Notes: generated by a model from the sequence alone, not told the origin. A stretch of 64,000 bases of DNA from Leifsonia poae (GCF_027921845.1 NZ_BSEN01000012.1:1-64000); one strand, 5' to 3'; positions 35,066 to 43,271 are shown, counted from the first letter of the stretch. Numbers and translations are program-made.

Positions 35066-35461
35066 TCACCGATTCCAGTGTGCGAGCTTCCCGGGGTTCG
35101 TGACTACCCAGATTCCGCAGGCGCGTCCTCGCCGGACCTCCACGCTGATCACGGCGACGACGACGGCCGCCTCGTCGCGCACCGCCAGACCCGGATGCCC
35201 GTTGACCGGATGCTCGGCGATCACGCACTCCGGCTGCGCTGCGGCCATCCGGAGCAGGAGGGCGATCCCGTCTCCGATGCCGCAGACCGGACCGCCCGTC
35301 GGGCTGCCGGTCCCGCCACCGTCGACGACGACGGTGACGTCGGCGGTGAGGAGTCGCGCGAGCGCGCCGATGTCGCGCAGCTCCAGAGCACGCCCGAACG
35401 CACGCACGAGTGCGGCATGCGGGTGCTCCGGCGCTCCGCGCTCATCGGATGCTCGCCTCAT
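35066..35461 (-). CDS. Orphan ECF41 C-terminal (SnoaL-like) domain protein
   Basis: 131 aa from ATG 35461 (GTG 35467 is an alternative). It matches the C-terminal half of ECF41 sigma factors: HAALVRAFGRALELRDIGALARLLTADV, the VDGGG element, and VTNPGKLAHWNR, corresponding to the family's conserved NPDKL motif. The sigma-2 and sigma-4 domains are entirely absent. The start overlaps the 3' end of the qcrB-like gene by about 20 bp, so it is translated from that mRNA and no sigma remnant can lie upstream. It may bind the ligand or partner that normally tunes the ECF41 factor, acting as a competitor, or be a decayed paralogue. Confidence 0.75.
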   Translation of the reverse strand: MRRASDERGAPEHPHAALVRAFGRALELRDIGALARLLTADVTVVVDGGGTGSPTGGPVCGIGDGIALLLRMAAAQPECVIAEHPVNGHPGLAVRDEAAVVVAVISVEVRRGRACGIWVVTNPGKLAHWNR

Positions 35462-37088
35462 ACGCACTTTCGTCGACGTCGTCGTCGCTCAGCTGCCGGA
35501 GCTCTTGGGAGAGCTCGTCCGGCGGGATCGGGGTGAGACGGTCTTCGAAGAAGAACCGTGAGAGACCGGCACGGGCGCGGGCGCCCAGTCCGACGTGGCC
35601 CCGCTCATCCGGTCGCGCGAGCACGGGAGTTCCGTCGCCGGTGTTCGCCAGCCGCCAGCGTTCGTGCGCGTCGACCGGCTGGTGGATCTCGACGTATTCG
35701 CCGCCCGGCAGGCGGACGATACGCCCGGTCTCGTAGCCGTGCAGCAGGATCTGCCTGTCCTTCTTCTGGAGCGCCAGGCAGACCCGGCGGGTGACGACGA
35801 ACGCGAGGGCCGGGCCGAGCACCGCCGCGGCCTGGTAGAAGGCGACGACGGATTCGACGCCGACATGGAAGTGCGTCGCGACGAGGTCGGCGCTGCCCGC
35901 TCCCCAGAGGGCTCCGTAGAAGACGATGCCCGCGACGCCGATGCCCGTGCGGGTCGAGGTGTTGCGTGGGCGGTCGAGGATGTTGTGGTCGCGGTCGTCG
36001 CCGGTGATCCACTCTTCGACGAACGGGTACAGCAGCACCGCAGCGAGGTACACGCCCACGACGGCGAGCGGCACGAGGATCGCGAGCGTCCAGGTGCGCC
36101 CCAGCCACACGAACTCCCAGCCGGGCGGTACGAGGCGGAGCGCGCCGTCGAGGAAGCCCGTGTACCAGTCCGGCTGGCTGCCGGCCGAGGCGTTCCCGCC
36201 CGACGACGGACCGTAGAGCCAGATCGGGCTGATCGTCACGGTCGCCGACACCAGCAGGATCACCGCGGTCACGATCAGGAACAGCCCGCCCGCCCGCGCG
36301 GCCGCGTTCGGCAGCACGGGAACCCCGACGACGTTGTCCTCCGTGCGCCCGCGGCCGGCGAACTGCGCCGGCTTCTGCAGATAGCCCGCCCGGATGCGCA
36401 GCGCGAGCAGTCCGATCAGGAGGGCCGGGACGATCGCGACATGCACGGGATAGAGGTGCTCGATGATCTGGCCGGGGAACTCGCCGCCGAACAGCAGCGT
36501 CGACAGCCAGGTGCCGACCACCGGGATCCCGAGCACGATGCCCTCGACGATGCGCAGGCCGGTGCCCGACAGCATGTCGTCGGGGAGCGCGTAGCCGCTC
36601 CACCCGCCGACCAGCGCCGTGATGAGCAGCAGGAAGAGCAGCACCCAGCCGAGGCGGCGGGGTCGACGGAAGGCCCCCGTGAAGAAGCTCGTCAGCAGTT
36701 GCATGATCAGTGCTGCCGGAAGCAGCAGGGCCGCCCAGTGATGCGCCTGCCGCATCAGCAGGCCGCCCTGCACCTCGAACGAGATCGCGAGGGTCGAGCG
36801 CATGGCCTTGGACATCGTGGCGCCGTCCAGCGGTTCGTACCCGCCGCGGTAGACCACCGGCGTGCTGGAGGGCGCGTAGAAGAACATCAGGAAGAGCCCG
36901 CTGATGAAGATCACCGCGATGCACGCCAGCGAGACGACGCCGAACATGTTCGTCCAGTGAAGTGGTACCCGACGGTGCCCGAGCTCCTCGGCGAGCGCGG
37001 CGAGCCGCCGGCCGAGAGCCGTCCGGGTGACGAGTCCGTGGGCCCGGTCGGTGAACGACCTTCTCGCCGGGCGTCGGTCAACGGGCAT
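35442..37088 (-). CDS. QcrB-like cytochrome b lacking both heme-bH histidines
   Basis: 548 aa, the length and layout of actinobacterial cytochrome b of the bc1 complex (about nine membrane spans to residue 430, then a hydrophilic tail). Heme bL ligand positions are kept: His116 in RQAHHWAA and His216 in YPVHVAI. The bH positions are not: Gln130 stands 14 residues after His116 and Arg231 stands 15 residues after His216, where the family has histidines. The rest aligns closely (FFTGAFRRPR, ALPDDMLSGTGLR, FPGQIIEHLYP, GRTEDNVVGVPVLP), so this is not a frameshift. No Rieske (QcrA), cytochrome c (QcrC) or oxidase gene is nearby. It overlaps the NDH-2 gene by 11 bases. Confidence 0.85.
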   Translation of the reverse strand: MPVDRRPARRSFTDRAHGLVTRTALGRRLAALAEELGHRRVPLHWTNMFGVVSLACIAVIFISGLFLMFFYAPSSTPVVYRGGYEPLDGATMSKAMRSTLAISFEVQGGLLMRQAHHWAALLLPAALIMQLLTSFFTGAFRRPRRLGWVLLFLLLITALVGGWSGYALPDDMLSGTGLRIVEGIVLGIPVVGTWLSTLLFGGEFPGQIIEHLYPVHVAIVPALLIGLLALRIRAGYLQKPAQFAGRGRTEDNVVGVPVLPNAAARAGGLFLIVTAVILLVSATVTISPIWLYGPSSGGNASAGSQPDWYTGFLDGALRLVPPGWEFVWLGRTWTLAILVPLAVVGVYLAAVLLYPFVEEWITGDDRDHNILDRPRNTSTRTGIGVAGIVFYGALWGAGSADLVATHFHVGVESVVAFYQAAAVLGPALAFVVTRRVCLALQKKDRQILLHGYETGRIVRLPGGEYVEIHQPVDAHERWRLANTGDGTPVLARPDERGHVGLGARARAGLSRFFFEDRLTPIPPDELSQELRQLSDDDVDESAYEASIR

Positions 37089-38454
37089 CAGCGGTCTCCC
37101 GTTCGACGGGCGCGACCCCCAGCGCCGCTCCGGGTGCCCGCCGCGGCACGCCGCCGCCGACGAAGGCGTCCCGCGGATGCTGCACCGACGCCAGCGACAC
37201 GATGTCGCGCCCGAAGAGCACGGCCGTCAGCCACACCAGGAGCACACGGACCTTGCGCTCCCAGGTCGGCACCGCGAGCACGTGATAGCCGCGGTGCATC
37301 ACCCACGCGATGAACCCGGTGATGACGATGCCGCGGTACTGGAAGATCCCACGGCCGATGCCGAGTGTCGCGACGACACCGAGACTGTGATGCACGTAGT
37401 CCTTGGTGCGCTCGCCCCGGATCGTCGCCGCGATGTTCTTCGCGAGACGCTTGCCCTGCCGCACCGCGTGCTGCGCGTTGGGCACCGTTCGCGCGCCGGC
37501 GACGGGAGCCGCGAGATCCGGGACCGCTGCGTCGTCACCGGCGGCCCACGCATCCGGCACGGGCGCGTCATCGGTTCCGACCTGCAGATCGGCGCGGACG
37601 ATCACCGAGCCGCGCGCATCGACCGGCAGGTCGGTGTGCGTCGCGACGGTCGGGTTCGCCGCGTTTCCGGCGGTCCAGACGATCAGGTGCGAGTCGAACT
37701 CCTCACCCGACGACAGCACCACGTGGCCGCCCTCGGCGGACAGCAACTGGCTGTTGAGGTGGATCTGCGCACCGCGCTCCTCGAGGGAACGCACGACCCA
37801 TGCTCCCGGCCGGTCGGTGACCTCGGGCAGGATGCGGCTGTTCGCCTCGACCAGATGGAAAGACAGCTCGGAGAACCGCAGCTCGGGGTACGACTTCAGC
37901 AGCGCCGTCGCGAGCGAGAGGAGCTCGGCGAACCCTTCGACACCGGAGAAGCCCCCTCCGACGACGGTCACCGTCAGCAGCCGCGAGCGCTCCGGCCCCG
38001 GCGGCAGCGCCGAGGCGCGATCGAATCCCGTGAGCAGCCGGTCGCGGATCGCGACGGCCTCCTCGACGTGCTTCATTCCGATCGCCTCCTCGGTGAGACC
38101 GGGGATCGGGAACGTGCGTGTGACCGCGCCCGCGGTCACGACGATGATGTCGTAGCCGAGAGTGAAGTCCGCGCCCTCGTTCGGTGTGACGGTGACGGTC
38201 TTGGTCGCGTGCTCGATCGACGTCACGGTCGCGGCGAGCACCGTGGTGCGCCGCAGGTGGCTCCGTAGCGAGACCGTGGCATGCCGCGCCTCGATCGATC
38301 CCGCCGCCACCTCCGGAAGGAACGGCTGGTACGTCATGTACGGGCGCGGGTCGATGATCGTGATCTCGGCTTCATCGGGGCGGAGCTTCTTCTCGAGCTT
38401 CCACGCCGTGTAGAAGCCTGCATAACCGCCGCCCACCACAAGAATCCTTCGCAC
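37078..38454 (-). CDS. ndh: Type II NADH:quinone dehydrogenase (NDH-2)
   Basis: 458 aa membrane-associated flavoenzyme. The FAD motif is RRILVVGGGYAGFYTAW at the start, the NADH motif TVTVVGGGFSGVEGFAEL is near residue 165, and the quinone-site region GIVITGFIAWVMHRGYHV is followed by an amphipathic C-terminal segment. The start is GTG 38452-38454 with AGGAGG five bases upstream; an upstream GTG would put that site inside the gene. It has its own ECF41-type promoter at 38480-38506 and overlaps the cytochrome-b-like gene, so the two proteins are probably functional partners passing electrons to and from the quinone pool. Confidence 0.88.
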   Translation of the reverse strand: MRRILVVGGGYAGFYTAWKLEKKLRPDEAEITIIDPRPYMTYQPFLPEVAAGSIEARHATVSLRSHLRRTTVLAATVTSIEHATKTVTVTPNEGADFTLGYDIIVVTAGAVTRTFPIPGLTEEAIGMKHVEEAVAIRDRLLTGFDRASALPPGPERSRLLTVTVVGGGFSGVEGFAELLSLATALLKSYPELRFSELSFHLVEANSRILPEVTDRPGAWVVRSLEERGAQIHLNSQLLSAEGGHVVLSSGEEFDSHLIVWTAGNAANPTVATHTDLPVDARGSVIVRADLQVGTDDAPVPDAWAAGDDAAVPDLAAPVAGARTVPNAQHAVRQGKRLAKNIAATIRGERTKDYVHHSLGVVATLGIGRGIFQYRGIVITGFIAWVMHRGYHVLAVPTWERKVRVLLVWLTAVLFGRDIVSLASVQHPRDAFVGGGVPRRAPGAALGVAPVERETADAR

Positions 38455-38479
38455 AATGTCCTCCTGTCTCACTCACTAA

Positions 38480-38506
38480 GACCGGATAGGACCCCGGATT
38501 GTGACA
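38480..38506 (-). promoter_or_regulatory. ECF41-type promoter P2 (NDH-2/cytochrome b unit)
   Basis: On the minus strand TGTCACA, 15 nt, CGGTC, then TTAGTGAG. It lies immediately after the stop of the ECF41 sigma factor gene and ends about 26 bp before the NDH-2 GTG, leaving room for the AGGAGG site. Confidence 0.82.
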
Positions 38507-38507
38507 G

Positions 38508-39407
38508 TCAGGAGGACAGGGTCGGGATGCCCGTGAGTTTCTGCGGATTCATGACCCAGAGGATGCGACCGATGCCCTCGGAGTCCGCGGTGACGGTCAC
38601 GACCGCCAGCACGGCGCCGTCGAGGATCAGCGAGACCGCCTGCTGCCCGTTCAGCTCGATCGGATGCACCGAGACGCCCGCCCAGAACCGGCTGGCGAAC
38701 GCGTGGTAGTACTTCGCGACGACCTCCCGGCCGCGTACCGGGATGCGCGATGCGCGCACGATCCCGCCGCCGTCCGAGAAGCTGACGACGTCGGCGGCGA
38801 ACAGGCTCTCCAGCCTGCTCAGGTCGCCGGACTGCGCCGCAGCCACGAAGGCCTCGAGCAGCCGCCGTTGCTCGGCGGGGTCGGGAGCGTCGAGATGACG
38901 TTCCGACGCCAGGTGTTTGCGTGCGCGGCTCACCAGCTGGCGCGCGTTCGCCTCGCTCGACTGGATGATCTCGGCGATCTGCGGATAGGGGTAGTCGAAC
39001 GCCTCGCGCAGCACGTACGCCGCACGCTCGGTCGGGGGGAGCTTCTCCATCAGCATCAGCACGGCGACGCTCAGGGCCTCGCCGCGTTCGGCGCCGAGGG
39101 TCGGGTCGGCACTCGTATCGACCGGCTCTGGCAGCCAGGGACCCACGTACGTCTCCCGCCGGGCCCGCGCGGACTGAGCGACGTTGATGGCGAGTCGTGT
39201 CGTCGTGGTGGCGAGGAACGCGGCCGGTTCCTCCACCGTCGACCGGTCGTAGTTCTGCCAGCGCAGCCACGCCTCCTGCACGACGTCTTCGGCATCCGCC
39301 GCGCTGCCGAGCACGCGGTAGGCGATGCCGAACAACCGGGGGCGCGTGCGCAGGAACACCTCAGCGGCGTCATCGAGGTCTTCGCTCGGCGACGGCTGTT
39401 CAGGCAT
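38508..39407 (-). CDS. ECF41-family RNA polymerase sigma factor
   Basis: 299 aa. Sigma-2: RPRLFGIAYRVLGSAADAEDVVQEAWLRWQ (about residues 23-52); sigma-4: LMEKLPPTERAAYVLREAFDYPYPQIAEIIQSS (about 135-165). A SnoaL-like C-terminal extension follows with the DGGG element (about 225) and the NPQKL motif near the end, matching the ECF41 DGGGK/NPDKL landmarks. No anti-sigma factor is encoded; in this group the C-terminal domain does the regulation. It starts at ATG 39405-39407, 44 nt after an NmrA-like gene preceded by the same promoter type, so it is probably autoregulated. It is the best candidate to read the four promoters of this cluster. Confidence 0.88.
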   Translation of the reverse strand: MPEQPSPSEDLDDAAEVFLRTRPRLFGIAYRVLGSAADAEDVVQEAWLRWQNYDRSTVEEPAAFLATTTTRLAINVAQSARARRETYVGPWLPEPVDTSADPTLGAERGEALSVAVLMLMEKLPPTERAAYVLREAFDYPYPQIAEIIQSSEANARQLVSRARKHLASERHLDAPDPAEQRRLLEAFVAAAQSGDLSRLESLFAADVVSFSDGGGIVRASRIPVRGREVVAKYYHAFASRFWAGVSVHPIELNGQQAVSLILDGAVLAVVTVTADSEGIGRILWVMNPQKLTGIPTLSS

Positions 39408-39451
39408 GACCTGATCGTACACAGGGCGCAGCACACGCCCCCGGTGGTTGT

Positions 39452-40222
39452 TCAGTTGGGTTCGACCGTCCCGCTCAGCCACTCCTCGAACCTCGTCGGT
39501 GCGATGCGCACCTCGGTGATCGCGGGATCATTGCCCGGAGTGAGGGAGGTGTCGGTGACCTGGCCGCCGAAGTATCCGGCGTCGAGGTCGGTCACGACGG
39601 TGCGCGGGTCGTTGCGGAACGCGAGCACCCGCCGCCCCAGGTCGTCGAGACGGAGGGGTTCGGGGCCGGCCAGCTCGGAGACGCCGCCGGTCGGCTCACC
39701 CGTCGCGACGTCGGCGAGGGCAGCCGAGACGTCGGCTGCGGCGATCGGCTGCATGAGCGCCGGCGAGAGGTGGATCGTGTCGCCCTTCGCACCGCCCTCG
39801 GCGAGCGCGGGGATGAACTCGAAGAACTGCGTCGCGCGCACGATGCTGAACGGTACGGCGCCGCTCGTCACGATGCCCTCCTGGGCGACCTTCGCGCGCA
39901 TGTACCCGATGTCCGGCATCCGGTCGGCGCCCACGATCGAGAGCACCACGTGGTGCCCGACGCCGGCCTGCTCCGCGGCCGCGGCGAGGTTGCCGGTCGA
40001 ACGCTGGAAGAACTCCATGACCGGGCCGTCTTCGAACGACGGGGAGTTCGGGATGTCGACCACGACGTCGGCACCCGCGAGCACGTCGGCGAGACCGGCA
40101 CCGGTGACGGTGTCGACGCCGGTCGAGGGCGACGCGGGGACGGCCTCGTGTCCCGCCTGCGTCAGCAGTTCGACGAGCCGGCGCCCGATCAGTCCGGTGC
40201 CTCCGATGACCACGATCTTCAT
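39452..40222 (-). CDS. NmrA/SDR-like NAD(P)-binding protein, copy 1
   Basis: 256 aa atypical SDR with GGTGLIGRRL at residues 7-16 and the segments ADVVVDIPNSPSF, VLSIVGADRM, YMRAKVAQEGI and RATQFFEF. It is paralogous to the product of 34212-34964. It is the first gene of a two-gene unit with the ECF41 sigma factor and has an ECF41-type promoter about 60 bp upstream. ECF41 factors are typically linked to a carboxymuconolactone decarboxylase, oxidoreductase or epimerase gene; this is the epimerase-class partner. Confidence 0.85.
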   Translation of the reverse strand: MKIVVIGGTGLIGRRLVELLTQAGHEAVPASPSTGVDTVTGAGLADVLAGADVVVDIPNSPSFEDGPVMEFFQRSTGNLAAAAEQAGVGHHVVLSIVGADRMPDIGYMRAKVAQEGIVTSGAVPFSIVRATQFFEFIPALAEGGAKGDTIHLSPALMQPIAAADVSAALADVATGEPTGGVSELAGPEPLRLDDLGRRVLAFRNDPRTVVTDLDAGYFGGQVTDTSLTPGNDPAITEVRIAPTRFEEWLSGTVEPN

Positions 40223-40281
40223 GTCAGTCCTTTCGCTGGGAGCCGCGGGGAGCGGTCGCTCCGAGGGCGTTCTCCAGCTAT

Positions 40282-40308
40282 GACCGGACAGCCGCGCCGG
40301 GTGTGACA
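40282..40308 (-). promoter_or_regulatory. ECF41-type promoter P1 (NmrA copy 1 and sigma factor)
   Basis: On the minus strand TGTCACA, 15 nt, CGGTC, then ATAGCTGG. It lies upstream of the NmrA-like/sigma factor pair and would make the sigma factor autoregulated. Confidence 0.82.
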
Positions 40309-40326
40309 CGGCGGCGGCAGTAGGCG

Positions 40327-41265
40327 TCAGCGGCGGTAGGCGTCGAGTGTATGGGCCAGCGCATCCTCGACCGGCGTGGCCCGCGCGCCGAGCCGCTCGG
40401 TGATCCTGCTGCTGTCGACGATGAAAGGCTCCTCGAACTCGTACTGCATCTCGACGAGTTCCCGCACCGTCGGATTGACGAGGCCGATCGTGCGCAGCAG
40501 CAACGGCGGCATCGCCCGCACGCGTGCGCGGGGCTGGCCGGCAGCGGTGTAGATCAGCTCGACCAGCTGACGCGTGCTCCTGGTGTTCGGGTCGTTCGGC
40601 AGATGCCAGACCGCGCCGGCGGCATCCGGATGCTCGCCCAGCACCGCGAGGCCCTCGCCGATGTCGGGGATGTAGCTGTACGTGTGCGGCTGGTCGGGAT
40701 CGCCGAGCACGCTGGCGGCCTTGCCGGCGAGCGCGGCCGGGAAGACGCGATCGCCGAGATTGGACTGCGCCCCGCCGCGCGGCCCGAAGTAGTCGGATGC
40801 CCGGCCGATCGCCACCTCGACCCGGCCGGCAGCGTGGGCTTCGAGCAGGTCGCGGGCCATCCGGCCGCGGAGCCGGCCCTTCTTCGTGTCGGCGTCGTAC
40901 GCGCGATCCTCCGTGAAGGGCCGCCCCGCCGGCCGCCCGTACATGTAGACGTTCTCCATGCTCACCAGCCGCGCGCCCGACGCCTGGGCGGCGGCGAGGA
41001 CGCCGGCCTGCAGGGCGGGGAACTGCGCTGTCCATTCCGCGTACGGCGGGTTGAGCGTCTGGTAGATCACGCCCGCCCCCGCGCCGGCGGCGATCGTGAA
41101 GGCGGGATCGCGGGCGTCGCCGGCCACGACCTCCACGTCGTCGGGCACGTCGGCCCTGCCCGACCGGTTGACGATGCGAACGGTCTCGCCGCGGCGCCGC
41201 AGGGCGTCGAGTGTGGCCATGCCCACCGCTCCCGAGCCGAAGACGACGTGCCGCGGCGCGGTCAC
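40327..41265 (-). CDS. NAD-dependent epimerase/dehydratase family protein
   Basis: 312 aa extended-SDR-like protein. It begins HVVFGSGAVGMATLDALRRRG, a GxGxxG variant of the nucleotide-binding motif, and contains VSMENVYMYG and ASDYFGPRGG as in the NAD-epimerase family; the classical YxxxK appears altered (YDADTKKGRL nearby). The GTG at 41263-41265 behind GGAG was chosen because upstream sequence looks unlike protein. It precedes the ECF41/NmrA cluster in the same orientation but has no TGTCACA promoter of its own. Its substrate is unknown. Confidence 0.7.
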   Translation of the reverse strand: MTAPRHVVFGSGAVGMATLDALRRRGETVRIVNRSGRADVPDDVEVVAGDARDPAFTIAAGAGAGVIYQTLNPPYAEWTAQFPALQAGVLAAAQASGARLVSMENVYMYGRPAGRPFTEDRAYDADTKKGRLRGRMARDLLEAHAAGRVEVAIGRASDYFGPRGGAQSNLGDRVFPAALAGKAASVLGDPDQPHTYSYIPDIGEGLAVLGEHPDAAGAVWHLPNDPNTRSTRQLVELIYTAAGQPRARVRAMPPLLLRTIGLVNPTVRELVEMQYEFEEPFIVDSSRITERLGARATPVEDALAHTLDAYRR

Positions 41266-41441
41266 GGCAGGTCTCCGACCGCAGAGGTCTGTGCCGGGAA
41301 GCGATTCGCGGGTGCCATGGTCATTCCGGGGCTCCATCTCCGACGACGTGCTGCGCACGTCGGTGCCCAACGTACGCCCGTCGACCGCTCGGTCGCGCCC
41401 CATGCAGCGCTGCCGGCCCGGCCGACCAGTACGATCGCGGC

Positions 41442-41621
41442 ATGACCGAGTACAAGTACGTGAGCCTTCCGACCGCGCGCAAAGAGATCCAGAGCTCGAA
41501 GGTCGAGGAGCACGCCTCGGCCGAACTCAACGCGGTCTACGTCTCGGAGGGCTGGGACGTCGTCAACGCGACCCGCCCGATGGGCATCGGTCAGATCGGG
41601 TTCCTGCTGCGCCGCGACTGA
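41442..41621 (+). CDS. Small DUF4177-like protein
   Basis: 59 aa: MTEYKYVSLP start, then ELNAVYVSEGWDVVNATRP and IGFLLRRD, the compact beta-alpha-beta pattern of DUF4177-type proteins (a YEYK start and an LN-x-x-x-x-EGW core). The gene lies alone, 32 bp before the DNA ligase gene. The function is unknown. Confidence 0.65.
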   Translation: MTEYKYVSLPTARKEIQSSKVEEHASAELNAVYVSEGWDVVNATRPMGIGQIGFLLRRD

Positions 41622-41653
41622 GCGACGTCGGAGGGTGGTGCCAGACTGAGGTC

Positions 41654-43177
41654 GTGCTGCTCGATGCGCTCGTGAACACCACGGATGCCGTCGCGTCCAC
41701 CCGGTCCCGGCTGGCGAAGGTGGAGGCGCTCGCCGGCCTGCTCGCGCAGCTCGAGCCCGACGAGATCGCGCCGGCCGTCGGGTTCCTCCTCGGCAAACCG
41801 CGCCAGGGCCGCGTCGGCGTCGGCTGGAGGGGTCTCTCCGCCGCGATGGGCGCGCCCGCCGCCGAATCGAGCCTCACGATCGCCGACCTCGATGCTCTGC
41901 TCGACCGGCTGGCCGAGGCATCCGGAGCGGGCTCTGCGGGCGATCGCAGCCGCGAGCTGGGCGAGTTCACCGCGCTCGCGACCGAGCGGGAACAGGACTT
42001 CATCACGAGAGCGCTGCTCGGCGACATGCGCACCGGGGCACTCGAGGGCGTGCTCACCGACGCGGTCGCCCGCGCGGCCGACCGCCCCGGCGACGTCGTG
42101 CGCCGCGCCGCGATGCTCTCCGGCGACCTCGGCGAGACCGCACGGCTGGCCCTGACCGGTACCGCCGAGGAGCTCGACGCAGTCGGCCTCGTGGTGGGCC
42201 GTCCGGTACTGCCGATGCTCGCGGCGACCGCGGCGAGCACCTCCGCTGCACTGGAGACCACCGGTGAGGCATCCGTCGAATACAAGCTCGACGGCGCACG
42301 CATCCAGGTGCATCGCGCGGGCGACGAGATCCGGGTGTTCACCCGCAGCCTGGCGGATATCACGCACCGCGTGCCCGAGGTCGTCGAGGTGGTGCGCAAT
42401 CTGCCGGTGCGCGATGTCATCCTCGATGGCGAGACGCTCTCGCTCGACGAAGACGGCGCGCCCCGTCCGTTCCAGGAGACGATGTCGCGCTTCGGCGCCG
42501 ACGCGGCGCGCGAGACGGTGCTTCATCCGTGGTTCTTCGACATCCTGCACGTCGACGGGCGCGACCTGCTCGACGAACCCCTCTCGACCCGCCTGGCCGA
42601 GCTCGAGCGGGTCGCCGGCGCGCACCGCATCCCCGGCGAGGTCACTGCCGATCCCGAGGTCGCCGAGCGCGTCTCGCGCGACGCGATCGAAGCCGGGCAG
42701 GAGGGCGTCGTCGTCAAGGCGATCGGCTCACCGTATGCGGCGGGCCGCCGTGGCTCCAGCTGGATCAAAGTGAAGCCGGTGCACACGTTCGACCTCGTGG
42801 TGCTCGCCAGCGAGTGGGGATACGGCCGGCGCAAGGGCTGGCTCTCGAACCTCCATCTCGGTGCGCTCGACCCGACCGGCGAGTTCGGCGAACCGGGCGG
42901 CTACGTGATGGTGGGCAAGACGTTCAAGGGGCTCACCGACGAGTTGCTGCGCTGGCAGACCGAGTACTTTCCGCAGATCGAGGTGCGGAGTTCGGCCGGC
43001 ACGGTGTGGGTGGCGCCGACCACGGTCGTGGAGATCGCGATCGACGGGGTGCAGCGCTCGAGCCGGTACCCGGGCGGCATCGCGCTGCGGTTCGCGCGCG
43101 TCAAGCGCTACCGCGACGACAAGCCGGCGAGCGAGGCCGACACGATCCAGACGCTGCGCGCCCTCCTCCGCGAGTAA
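41654..43177 (+). CDS. ATP-dependent DNA ligase (LigB type)
   Basis: 507 aa ATP-dependent ligase. An N-terminal helical DNA-binding domain runs to about residue 190, then the adenylation domain with nucleotidyl Lys211 in EYKLDGARIQVH, motifs ILDGE, FFDILHVDG, EGVVVKA and WIKVKP, and a C-terminal OB domain. The GTG at 41654 gives the family length. Replicative ligase in actinobacteria is the NAD-dependent LigA, so this enzyme is a repair ligase. There is no LigD-like polymerase or nuclease domain and no Ku gene in the window, so it is not obviously part of end joining. Confidence 0.9.
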   Translation: MLLDALVNTTDAVASTRSRLAKVEALAGLLAQLEPDEIAPAVGFLLGKPRQGRVGVGWRGLSAAMGAPAAESSLTIADLDALLDRLAEASGAGSAGDRSRELGEFTALATEREQDFITRALLGDMRTGALEGVLTDAVARAADRPGDVVRRAAMLSGDLGETARLALTGTAEELDAVGLVVGRPVLPMLAATAASTSAALETTGEASVEYKLDGARIQVHRAGDEIRVFTRSLADITHRVPEVVEVVRNLPVRDVILDGETLSLDEDGAPRPFQETMSRFGADAARETVLHPWFFDILHVDGRDLLDEPLSTRLAELERVAGAHRIPGEVTADPEVAERVSRDAIEAGQEGVVVKAIGSPYAAGRRGSSWIKVKPVHTFDLVVLASEWGYGRRKGWLSNLHLGALDPTGEFGEPGGYVMVGKTFKGLTDELLRWQTEYFPQIEVRSSAGTVWVAPTTVVEIAIDGVQRSSRYPGGIALRFARVKRYRDDKPASEADTIQTLRALLRE

Positions 43178-43193
43178 TCCCCTCCACCCCGGT

Positions 43194-43262
43194 TTTCGTT
43201 GAGGGGTGGCAAATCCGCCTAAACACGCCGACAGACCCTGCGTTTGCCACCCCTCAACGAAA
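43194..43262. repeat. Intergenic palindromic repeat, copy 1
   Basis: 20-nt arms (43194-43213 and 43243-43262) are perfectly complementary around a 29-nt loop that contains CGCCTAAACACGCCGA. A homologous element in opposite orientation is at 44636-44702. It lies between the DNA ligase gene and the convergent MerR gene and could terminate both. Confidence 0.85.
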
Positions 43263-43271
43263 GCGGGCCCC

